Source: Proales similis (taxonomy: Eukaryota > Rotifera > Eurotatoria > Ploima > Proalidae). From it: a stretch of 64,000 bases of DNA. Each line of letters starts with the position of its first letter. Position 1 is the stretch's first letter. The notes under the pieces are model-generated. The model was not told the origin of the DNA and did not search any database. It saw nothing but the letters and a program-made list of their open reading frames with translations. The position numbers were made by a program, and so were the translations under genes. The stretch is taken from contig JAGVRJ010000012.1 of assembly GCA_019059635.1 (NCBI GenBank), forward strand, positions 1,054,001 through 1,118,000. The letters run 5' to 3'. Shown one piece after another: positions 54,201 through 64,000 of the stretch.

Positions 54201-57200
54201 TCAGGCTCGAGTGAATTTGTAGTTGGGCGGCGGCGATTGCCCTCTCGGCTTCCTAAAGTAGGAGCTCATCTCGTAGGCGTCGATCGGCCCGTTCTGGTGG
54301 TGGTGGCCGCCCGAGCTGCGAGTGCTGAATATCTCGTCCGAGTTGTAGACGTGCGCCTTGGGGTCCGACTCGTCGATGAGCAGCTCTTCGTACGCGTAGT
54401 TCTTGCGGAACAGATCGCCCAGCGAGATGGAGAACACGCTCATGAGCAGATGCAGCGCGACCAGAATGATCAGAGTGAGCCAGTAAGTGTTGTAGTTGTC
54501 CAATATCTCATAGCAGGCGGTGAACACCACGCTGCCGTAGATGTCGGAGAAGAGGCGGCACGAGGGCGCCGAGTCGATCAGCTGCATGAAATTCTTGTCG
54601 GCGATTCGCGAGAACTCGGGCACAACCTCTTGGGCAACGCTCTCAACCAAGGCCGACCTCATCAACTCACTCATGTTGTCCATCTGCGCCAGACTCGCCG
54701 ATATCGTCTTCAGCTCCTCTTCAATGTTCTAAATTGATCGAAACGCGCTTCGATTGCGGTCCCTTCTCGATTCAGTTGAACTTTTCACTCACCTGTCGAT
54801 CGTCGGAAAAGTTGTCCAGACGCAGCTTAAAAGTGCCCAGTTTGTCCGATTGCGACTGAAGCTGTTGTTTCAGCTGCTCAGCAGCAAAGCAAGGTCATCA
54901 GACTGGCGCGATTAAGCTAGAGAGGGACGTAGGGCTTACATCAGACGAGGGCAAGAGGGCGACCAGGCTCTCGAGCTGTAAATGCAGCGACTTGGTTTGA
55001 TTCAAAATCTCCGCCTGGTCGGGCAGCTTGTTTATCATGTTCTGCACCATGTCTGTGAGCTTTTGGTTTATGGACGAGAAGGAGGAAAAGTCGAGTCGCT
55101 GAATGCTCTGCTGCAGTTGCATTATGGTCGGCTGCTGTCAATTTTGCTGGCTAGTTAGGGCACGTGCAAGCTGGTAGTAAGTGGCGCGTCTACTTACCAT
55201 CACTCGTTCTGACTTGACAATGCGCGCCGACTCGAGCAGAATGTCGTCAATCTGCTTTGAGTGGCCGTTTCGGTGGCAGTCGGACAGGATCTTGGCGTAG
55301 TTGAGTTTGCTCGCAGTCGGAAACGCAGCTTCGACTCGCTCTTTGATCACCTGACGACGAGCGATGGTTAAAATGAGTTGAGAGAGAGCAGGAGAAAGAG
55401 AGAGAGAGAATGGTACTTACGTTCACAATCGGATTGGCTTCGAGCTCAATGGCCGGCTTGCAGACAAAGTGTCGCGCTGCAATGCCGGGCACGTACAGGA
55501 CAATGCTGACGAGCAGGATGAGCCAGGCGAACAGGAAGAACAGGCCGACGGACGAGAAGAGGAAATTGGCGCAGATGCCGCGATGGCACGTCTGCTTGTA
55601 GTTCTCGTGCATTCGACGAGCGCAGATGCCGGCCAAACCAAACGAGCTGAGTACAAACAGCAGCAGCATGAACAAACTGAGGCCCAACACGGCCAAATAG
55701 CTGATCAACGCCGAGAGATTAGATGCGAATCGTCTGCCCTGCTCGGCTGGTTCACTTACACGTAATTGTAAAAAACTGGTATTTGTTCGACTATTTGGCG
55801 AGTCTGGCTCGAGTTCTTTTAAAAAGAAAAGGCGATTTCAATTCACGCGGTCAGAGGCCATTTAAAACTGACAATCGCACTTACAACCAATTTCATCAAG
55901 TCGTTCTCTCTCAATTTGTCCGGATTCGAGTAGACCTCGTTCATTTTTCTCAGCTCGTTCAGACGGCTGCTCACAAACAAGGAAAAGTCTATTGGACGAG
56001 ATGCCGATTAGAAAAGCGTCAGAAAAGAGATGGCCGTGATGAGAAGGACAAGAAAAGTGGAGAAAATCGCAATTACTTTGACGCGGTGCTTCCAGGAACT
56101 GGCCCATCGCCTTGACAATCAGCGAGTTGATGTCAAACTCGATCAGATTGTCCGGATTCAACGACTGCAGCTCATTCGAGCCCTTCAACAACGCGTTCAG
56201 ATTGGTCTCGAGCTTCAAAGAAAATTTGAAGGCCACAGGCGAGACTGAATTCAAATCAAGTGGCGTGTACCGTGCCAATGAGCTGGTCAATGTTCAAGCT
56301 GCTCGACAGCGACGGGTTCTCTTCCTCAACGTCCTTGAGTATTTCGACGAGTCTAAATCGCTGGCCGTCTTCGGTCAGGAGAGCGCGAATAGACTCGCTC
56401 AGGCCGCGCAGTTCTTTTTCAACAATTTTGAGCTTGCAGTCGAGAGAATAGCCGGGCGCTGCTCACTTGTAGACACCTCTTTCCTGAATGTGTCCTTCAG
56501 CTCGGTCTTGTTCATCTTGGCCAGCACTCGGCTGAATGCGCTGCTGATGGTCTCTGTCATGATCAAACAATGCGAATACAAAGGCGATTGAATTCGATTT
56601 GACGAGACTCACTGTTGAACAGATTGTCGATGTCGCTCTCTAGCACGTCGATTTGTCGCGTCGATTTCACGCTGAACTCCTGTGAACGCTGAAAATTTGG
56701 TTCGCGAAGCAGCCAAAGAAAAGGAACCAACCGGAATGTCTTTCTGGAAGAACTCGTCGATTCGGGCGATGTTTGAATTGTAGATCTCCGGAATGCGCGG
56801 AATCACTGAGGCCGAATTCTGATTGGTGAACAACAAGGTCACTGTGGCAATTCTGTGCTGCTGGTTAAGAGCAAGCTCAAGATGAGTGGCGATCGGCGCT
56901 CAACTTACAGTACAAGAGCGAGAAGGAGAAAGTGAACAAAGGCGACAAATTTGCGCTTGATCGAGTCGATTTTTCGATCAAACGGACTTTGCTTCGACTT
57001 GCAACAGCATCGATAACAGAACAGAATGAGAGCGCCGAGCAGGATGAGCACGGCGGACAAGAGCGTGGCTGCGATGAACATCATCAAATTGGGATAGGCG
57101 TTGAACGGAATCGAAACTATGAGCCGAATTCGAGCGGCCAGGTCCGGCCCTCTCACATAGGAGGCGATCACGTTTCTTATGTAGTTGTCGGTCTTGTTGG

Positions 57201-57423
57201 GCTCTTTAGCCAAGTCTTGCAGGATGCTGGGCGCGATCAGTTGGTCTATGAACAGATTCGTGCATTCGTAAAACACCTCGAAGCCTTTGCGCAGCGGGCT
57301 CTTGTATGTGTCGATTAGAACGAGCTCGTGTTCGCTTTTGTTCACGCTTGCCACTTGCACGGTCTGATCGGCAGCGTACGCCACACAGAGCAGCGTTGAG
57401 AGGATGGCCGCACACTTGATCAT
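54201..57423 (-). CDS. PROM: Prominin (five-span membrane glycoprotein)
   Basis: Cholesterol-binding protein of membrane protrusions; in flies it organises photoreceptor membranes. Thirteen exons: 57423-56909, 56852-56732, 56688-56613, 56553-56477, 56432-56271, 56212-56077, 55988-55885, 55815-55760, 55700-55421, 55350-55198, 55134-54940, 54876-54793, 54728-54201; 828 residues (human PROM1 865). Signal peptide 1-18; membrane spans at about 112-137, 160-180, a pair in exon 9 (LAVLGLSLFMLLLFVLSSF and FLFSSVGLFFLFAWLILLV), and YWLTLIILVALHLLMSVFSI near the end. Two large extracellular loops lie between. The Cys-rich CCYRC-type patch after the first span (FCYRCCCKSK) and the CHRG...C motif between spans 3 and 4 are typical. 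The cytoplasmic tail has a His/Pro-rich end. Intron 4 uses a GAG|GTGTCT donor, chosen because it alone keeps the frame. Confidence 0.9.
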
Positions 57424-59822
57424 AGCTCTAAAACCAATTTACTCGATTGATGAGGAACGAGCCAAAGTCAAATTCCAAAACGAAAAGTGAAACGCAAAGA
57501 GAGGAGAATGCGAGCGAGCCAGCAATCGAGAGAGACAGAGAGCGGCGAATAGAAAATATTGGTCGCAGCATTTGAGACTGTGGCTTAGACGAGCCCTAAT
57601 GAGCTTTCTCTGATCTCAATGCTTCAAGAGGCAACTGAGTGATTGAATGAGCGCCTGCACTGCTCCAGATTCGCATTAATCTTTGCATTCTCGTCTTTCT
57701 CATTCAATCGCCAAGAATTAAAGCTGACCTAGTTGCCGGCCTGGCCGACAACAAAAATCACTGCGCGCATTATAAGCACGGCCACGAATAGGCGTTGCGA
57801 AATTTCAAAGACCGTGAGCCAGAAAGAGAATAGGAGAGCGTGAGAGAGAGAGAGAGAGTGAGAGAGCGAGAATGAAAGAGAGAGAGAGAGAGAAAAGGGG
57901 GGAAAATATGAAAAGAAAAGTCGCGGGCAAAAGAGAACTGGATCAGAAGAGTTGCAGCTGAGTTGGCCAAAACGAGCCGGAACAGGTGAGGAGGATCTAA
58001 TCGGATTAGAGAAACGAGAGAGTGGGCACAAGCTCGCATAACTTTCGCTGATCGGTGACAAATATAGATTTAATGACCGCTCGCTGATTAGATTGAATGC
58101 GTCCGGCCCACTCGACACGATCGCGGGCATTCTTCTCTCATCGGCCATTCTTCCAATAATATGGAAATTAAAGAGAAACGATCCTTAACAAGCTGATCGT
58201 CAAACACACGCGCGCGCACAAACGCACACACAAGGGCAGCGAACAGAAAGAAAATAAAGAAACAAAGAATTGGACGGAGAGTAGTCAAGAGGCGCATATT
58301 TGCCGGCCATGTAACAGAGGGCACTGGCAATCGCTCACTCATTAGTGGCCTATGGCCGATTAAGTGCAAATTGTTTGATTGTCAACAACCGACTATTGAA
58401 TGTAAGCGAGAATAAGCACGTCTCACAGAGATGTTTACCGATAAACAAGACCACAGGCACACACACACGAATTGGAGGTGCATTCGTAGAAAACACACAA
58501 TCGTTCGTTTGTCGAAGCACAAGAAAAAAAATCGCACTGGCCCAAGCAACGGTGCAATTTTTAGGTCAGTGCGATTCGACAGGCGAGGCTCTTATCTCCG
58601 GACACCGAGGGCACATACATATGTTCACGTCGGGCCACACACACACACACTGACGCACTGGGACCGGTCTCGATTGCCCATGATCCAAAAGTGCGCGCAT
58701 GTCGGTCATAAATTAAAAATCGACGCCGTGCTAGAACGTCGGGCGTTCATTAAAAGTGATGAAGACGAATGTGTCCAGCGCGCAGACTCACATTCACTCA
58801 CTCAGTTGCTTGCTCGCTCTGTGGCGTAAATAAGCTCGAGTCGTCAAAGAGAGCGAGAGAGAGAGAGAGAATAAGAAAGATTGTTGTCGGATTGGCGCTA
58901 ATCCGAACGGCAAACCAAAACTCAAGTGTGTATAAGGATGAAGCGCGATGTGTCCACTAGACACAAGTGCAAAAAGAGCCCAGTGGCTTTTGATGAGTGA
59001 GCCGTTGTAACCAATCAGGCTAGAAACGCCAATTGGCTCTGGCTTTTGAAGGTGCGCGCATGCCAAGTTGCACGCAGCCGAGTCGTTATTAAGCCCAACC
59101 GAGCTAATCAAGTCCAGAATTCAAAGTGTGTGAGTGTGCGCGTGTGTACAGTCACAATGGCGTACAAATGTTTCGTCTTCAATCTCTCTGATGTCATTTG
59201 TGCGAATGGATTCTCATCTGGCCGTTGAACGTGGCGGGAAAGAGCTCTCGATGCAATATAGTCTTGTCCCGACCTCCACTCTTCTTCTCCTTGTTTGGCT
59301 CTCTGCTCCCTTTTTACTCTTCATCGACTCTCCCTCCCATCTCGTTTGCTTTCCATTTGATTCTTTGCAAATGGCTGCTCGGCCGTTTGGGTTACTTTAA
59401 CGCTCAATCTCGCTCGCTTAATCAAATTATACTCCTTCTCTTCGTCGGCATTGGCTCTTGTTTCTAAATGCGCTATATTCGATCTTGAATGCATCTCCTG
59501 CGCTTACTATCTCGAGCCTACTCTCAGACGCGCTACTTAGCGCAATCTGAATTGATCCTTCAGATCCGGGCATACGCAACCAACACACCGCAGATTGCTT
59601 TTCTGGCCATCTCTTACCCGGAATCCGACTCAAGCCCTTCCTTTCGCAATCTGATCGCTGGGTGTCCATCGGTTGTCAGAAACTACTCGGCTATCTCCGT
59701 TCAAGTTTATTTTTTGTTTCATTCATTCGAGCCAACTGAAATGAGGACATTTTTAGGCGAAGAGCAACGGACGGCTCTGTGCACAAGTCTCTTGTCTCGT
59801 TTGCTAAGTGCAAGATGAATTT
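57424..59822. other. 2.4-kb non-coding interval
   Basis: No supported gene. It contains GA-rich tracts at 57846-57895 and 58850-58871, a CA run at about 58637-58650, and TTTATT at 59706-59711, the likely chitinase poly(A) signal on the minus strand. The left end is the prominin promoter. Confidence 0.5.
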
Positions 59823-61640
59823 CTAGAAATAAAAGGCCAGAAGAAGCAAAGCGCCCATCAAGACAGAGATTGCGGCTGATGCGTCGAGTCCTGCTGCTGC
59901 GGAACCGATGCGACGGAACCTGCGCCGGTAGTCGTTGACAGTTGGCCTTGAGGTCATCTTCCATTTCGGAGTGATTATCAATTGCTTTTTGGTGGTCGAG
60001 CTTGGCGCCTCGGTCGTTGTCGTCGTTGTGGTGCACGGCGTCTTCTCGTCTTTGAGCAACTCGTAGATGGTGCTCAGCAGCGGGAACTTTCCTTTGTTGC
60101 ACGAATAGCTCGAGCTGTCGTCATTGTCCACGCTCTGACAGATGAGACATTGGACACTTTGGCACAAATCGTCGCACTTAGCTCTTACTCACCCAGACCA
60201 TAACGCCGCCCAGGCCTCGCTGAATTGTGTAGTTCACTTTAACTCCGATGCTCTCCTCGTCGTCGTAGCCGATTATGGTCTTGTCCTTGAACAAGAACGG
60301 CACTTGCTGGTCTTCAGCCCACAGACGCTTCCATTTGCTGTTCAAATAACCGCAAATCTTGATTTCAGAATTTACGAATCGTAGCGCAATCTAGGCCTTT
60401 AGAGCAGAATGCTTTTTACCTGCTTATAGCTGATTGCATCGCCATATTTGGCAGGTCCACCTTCAAATTGCATGAATGAGCGAAACTCGGGCAGCAAGAC
60501 GATGGCCAAGGCATTCACCGATCATTCGAGCGTCCGTGCTCCAGATGAAGCTCTTGCCGTACAAGGCAAGGCCGAGTATAAGCTTGTTGGCTGGTGCGCC
60601 ATTACTTATCATATAGTTGACCACCCAGTCCTTTCAGTCGTTGAGCGCTCAATCTCAGAGCATCGCAAGCAATGATCCGAATTATTTACCTGATTGAACA
60701 CTTTCTGCTCTCCTTCTTCGTAGGTGCCGGAGTAGAGCGCGCTGTGGTGCGACGCGATCTGGTCCGAAGCGCCTCGCAGATCGTAGGTCATCAAATTCAT
60801 AAAGTCCAGATACCTTGTCGAGCGAGCCTCGTCAGATTCGAGCCGAGTAGAACCGACTCGGTGCGGCTTACTCTGATATCTTGTCGATTTCATAGGCTGC
60901 ATCAATGTCCGGTTTGCGACAGCCAAGTGCGGCACTGAGCAGGAAAGCGGGCTTGCCTGACGCCTTGGCCTCCTCGTCGAACTTTTCGCGAAGCTCCTAG
61001 TTTTAGTGCTCAGTTTCGCTTTCGCTCAATTCAAAGAGACCAACTCTTGACGGGCACTTGCCTTGCAAAGCAGCGTGAACTTTTGCTTATCTTCGGGCGG
61101 AGAGAATCGGTTGAACTCGGTGCTGTTTATGCCCGGATCTGAAGGATTGGATCAGTTCGAGCCCAGTTGGATGTCTGTAACGATGCTTACACTCAAAGTC
61201 CAAGTCGAGGCCGTCGAACTCAAACTGCTTCAGCACATCCACAGCGCTGTCGACAAACTTTTTTCTCGTCGACTCGTCTTTGAGCATCTCAGTCATTAGG
61301 CTGACGCCGAAGCTTCAACATTTCAAAGCGTTAGCTATGGTCCAGCGAGAGCAGACAAGCAAATGCAGCACCTCCATCCGCCCACGGCCACCATTATCTT
61401 GATGTCCGGATTGCTTTGGCGAATCTCTTTGAGCGGGTTGGACCAAAGGCCGCCCAGCTTGCCGGCCTCGATTTTCGCAAACGAAAATATAATGTGGGTG
61501 CAGAGCTCGGGCGGATTTGGCTTCACTCCGCCCCACGACGTGTAGTAGCATATTCTCTTGAACGACTCTCCACAGCCGGTGGAGAGATGAATTTTGGCCA
61601 GGCCTATTAAAAGCAGCACCAGCAGCAGCGATTGGTTCAT
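59823..61640 (-). CDS. GH18 chitinase, probably GPI-anchored
   Basis: Secreted glycoside hydrolase of 448 residues from nine exons: 61640-61372, 61312-61191, 61138-61062, 60996-60872, 60813-60690, 60630-60519, 60460-60420, 60357-60193, 60134-59823. The signal peptide is residues 1-22; the barrel begins KRICYYTSWGGVKPNP. The catalytic motif DxxDxDxE is intact as DGLDLDFE, the usual Trp being Phe. Other barrel marks are MVAVGGWSFG, LMTYDLRG, LILGLALYGKSF, IGYDDEESI and GLGGVMVWSVDNDD. Instead of a chitin-binding module there is a Thr-rich linker (CTTTTTTTEAP) and a hydrophobic end (SAAISVLMGALLLLAFYF) typical of GPI-attachment signals. One intron is GC-AG (AAG|GCAAGT). The enzyme would act on chitin at the cell surface. 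Confidence 0.93.
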
Positions 61641-63000
61641 TGTTGCAAAACGACGAGGATACGATAAAGAAGAGGCTAAAGCTTAGAAGTGTTCTTGACT
61701 CAATGGAGTTGGTCAATCGATCGGTCGGCCTCTTACTGAACAGTATCACAATTCGCTCGGGCAAAAGAAAGCTGCACGCCAATTAGCCGATGCTATTTAA
61801 CGGCTAAACAGAGCAATTAGGCTAAGCCGATGCTCACAAGGTTTAGAAAGACGAGGCTAATCGTATTTGCTTCTTAGCTGTTTGCTAGCCCGTCGCAAGG
61901 AATTAGAAGAACCTCTTGAGATGGCTCGATCCGGCCATCCTTTTCGGCTGGCTCCTTCTTCGCGCGCGTCTCTGTGTGTTGTTTTTGTCGGTCTAATCGT
62001 CGTAATCTTTTGAACAGAAAACATTTGCTCGCTCGACTTAGCAAATTGGCAACCTTAGACGCCGACCGGAATAGAACAGACACTGATGAGAGATTTTGTT
62101 ATTTTCAAAATTAAAAATCCTTTTTATCAATTTATTATTCATCTGAAAATTTCAAGCTTTGAACAGAACGAGAAACCAACAAGAAAAAGGAGAAGGGTTA
62201 GGAAAATAGAGTCGAATATCGATGTGATCCAACAATGTGGCCAATGTGTGTCGACGGCAAACGAAAAATCATTCGCTCTCAGTAGGCGAGCTGACCATGC
62301 AAGCCTGTCAAATACACCGAGGAGCCTGAATGAAACGGTGCGTAGTAGCTGGTAAAAGAGCAGGTCGATCTGAACTTAGAAACGTTTGAGAAAGAGTGGG
62401 ACAGGATAAGCATCTTCGTTTATTCTTCATTAAGTCTTCTTCTCCTATTTGTTTTTGCACGTAGTCCCTTTTGGTTTATTTGCTGCAGTCCATTCGATTA
62501 TACACAATTTAGATGTAGACCAACATCTCATTGATTAATTGATTGATTAATTGATTTTGAACTTGCTGGAGACGCACCAGTTTGTGAAAATAAATTCAAT
62601 AAACCGACTGGTGGCCTGAAAAGCTGAGACCTCAGCCCACACACGCACACACACACAGAGCATACTGACTGGCCGAAAGATGAATGAGACACGCGTGCAC
62701 CCAAAATTCCAAAGTTTGATAACTAAGAATAGAGCGAAGCAGATGACGACAAAGGTTTGCTTTTAAGGAAGGAAAAAAACTTATTCAAAGCATTGGCCAA
62801 AATGAATGATAAAGAGCGATAAAGAGCCGCCTCGGCGAGAAGATTAAAGGAGGCGTAAGAAAAAGAAGGTTAGGAAATAGCGAAACGATGATAAACAATT
62901 CGAAGGATGAGGGAAAGAGAACGTATATGAACAAAGGCAGACACGTGGGCGAGTAATTATCGGCAGCCAGAACGATTGTTGGCGTTTGCTTGGGACCAAC
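61641..63000. other. 1.4-kb interval: chitinase promoter and EFA6 3' UTR
   Basis: No gene supported. TTTATT motifs at 62419-62424 and 62475-62480 (minus-strand AATAAA) could end the EFA6 transcript, implying a 3' UTR over 500 nt. A CA repeat lies near 62638-62657. Confidence 0.45.
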
Positions 63001-64000
63001 TCAATCCTCAAGGGCACTCAGACGGTTAGAGTAGGCCGACGAGGACGAGGAAGAGGCCGGAGTGGACAGGTCGTCAGCCAAGTTTCCGTTGAGCAGATTC
63101 TGATTTAGACTGAAGGAGAACTTCTTTTTGGCGCCCGGACTGCGATTCAGACTGTTGCGACCGGATGACGAGTGGTAGAGCGATTCGTTTGCATAAGATT
63201 CGTTGAACGGAGAAGTGACAGCACTCGTGGCCGGATCAAATGACGCCTGTCCGTTATACTGTGGCTGCTGCTGTTGTTGTTTTAGCTGCTTTTGCTGCTG
63301 CTGATGGTGGTCGCCCAGAGTGAAGCCCGGGTTGACAAGTAAAGCTGGCATGCTGGTTGCGCTCTCGGTCGCAATACGCTCCTCGAGCATGCTCACGTAG
63401 ACCTGGTAGCGTTGGATTTCGAACTTTAGGTAGTTGTACTTGTCCTTGTCAAAGTTTCCCTGCTGAGCTGCCATGCTGGCCGACGTGCCGATGAATGCTT
63501 CGAGCCGGGTCAACTCGGCCTGCAGCTGTTTTACTTGCTTTTTGTGATACTCGTACTGCTCTTGAAGCGAGTAGGCCGTTTTGGAGATGGGCATCAACGG
63601 CCGCTGAAACGCTTTATTCGAGCCGACCGCGCCGGGCAACGCGGGCGAAGAGAACATGGCCGCCACCTGGTTGATTGCGCTTATCCATTCGTACATTTCA
63701 CTTGAGCTCGAACACTGAAACAAATACTCGGCCCAGTCGGCCGTCTTTAGTCTTAACACGAACTGCTTTTTCTTGTAGTCGCTGGCCACACTGGCGTACG
63801 CGTGATGCACTCGGATTGCGTTTGAAATGTTGTCGAACGAATTACTCTTAACCACTCGGTCGTCCTTTGGTCGGCAATCAGTGACAGAAAGGACTGAGTG
63901 TGTTCAGAAGAATGCAATTACCTTGTGCAGATAGATGACCATGTCTCGAAGCGAGGCGTAGAACATTTTCCAGCTTCGCTTCAACATGGACGCTTTCTTG
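63001..64000 (-). CDS. PSD: EFA6/PSD Arf6 exchange factor, C-terminal part (5' end outside window)
   Basis: PH and Sec7 domain proteins activate Arf6 at the plasma membrane. Only the PH domain end and C-terminus are present: exons (64000)-63922 and 63864-63001, joined in phase 0 as VIYLHK-DDRVVKSNS. PH residues include KRSWKMFYASLRDMVIYLHK, ISNAIRVHHAYASVASDYKKK, VLRLKTADWAEYLFQC and EMYEWISAINQVAAMFSSP, followed by the family coiled coil (LQEQYEYHKKQVKQLQAEL, YLKFEIQRYQVYVSMLEERI). The tail is Gln- and Ser-rich. The Sec7 domain should lie beyond position 64000. Confidence 0.93.

Noticed and set aside
59489-59818. Plus-strand ORF of 109 residues with a mitochondrial-looking N-terminus
   Set aside because: It lies over the chitinase 3' UTR, shows no homology or splice context and ends without a poly(A) signal; likely chance.

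Overview
The window is nuclear DNA from a compact metazoan genome. Coding regions are broken by many short introns (mostly 44-75 nt, GT-AG with a few GC-AG). Nuclear tRNA genes with oligo-T terminators, AATAAA poly(A) signals and TATA boxes are present, and the genes are animal families: prominin, selectin-like CCP protein, nuclear receptor, EFA6, diacylglycerol lipase. A secreted AA15-type chitin oxidase, a GH18 chitinase and a Knirps-like DNA-binding domain suggest a chitinous ecdysozoan (arthropod or tardigrade grade). The species cannot be fixed from the sequence alone.

Layout: 1-5.1 kb, 3' end of a diacylglycerol lipase gene after a long non-coding stretch; 5.7-7.8 kb, TM9SF3; 8.26 kb, tRNA-Asn; 8.3-12.6 kb, CT/GA-rich non-coding DNA; 12.6-19.1 kb, an 18-exon NACHT-WD40 gene (NWD1-like) ending in a CCIL prenylation box; 19.8-23.7 kb, a tight minus-strand row HSDL1 - TRIAP1 - PTAR1 - EXOSC3; 24.0-25.7 kb, TSNAXIP1-like coiled coil, divergent from EXOSC3; 25.9-26.4 kb, small secreted Cys-rich protein; 26.9-28.1 kb, AA15 LPMO; 28.6-29.5 kb, unrecognised coiled-coil gene (minus); 30.3-32.2 kb, splicing factor SF1; 32.5-34.1 kb, intronless cryptochrome-DASH; 34.9-36.5 kb, MATH-BTB protein (minus); 36.5-39.7 kb, non-coding; 39.7-41.0 kb, intronless diphosphomevalonate decarboxylase (minus), sharing a 241-bp divergent promoter with a 20-exon selectin-like receptor (41.3-46.7 kb); 46.8-47.8 kb, four tRNA-Pro genes in a mirror arrangement; 48.3-49.3 kb, unknown membrane-type protein; 49.8-50.2 kb, Protein C10; 50.6-52.0 kb, UCP4-like carrier; 52.3-53.5 kb, intronless Knirps-type nuclear receptor (minus); 54.2-57.4 kb, prominin (minus); 59.8-61.6 kb, probably GPI-anchored GH18 chitinase (minus); 63.0-64.0 kb, C-terminal part of EFA6/PSD (minus, runs off the end).

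Most genes are unrelated housekeeping or signalling functions and show no pathway clustering. The two chitin-active enzymes (LPMO and chitinase) could act together in cuticle or food-chitin turnover, but they lie 33 kb apart. Gene models were built by hand: every complete multi-exon model sums to a whole number of codons and keeps family motifs across junctions. No new multi-gene system such as a defence island was found. The most unusual items are the NACHT-WD40 protein with a RalA-like CAAX box, an HSDL1 homologue lacking the whole catalytic triad, the EGF-CTLD-EGF-CTLD-CCP receptor, and the Knirps-type receptor with a changed P-box.
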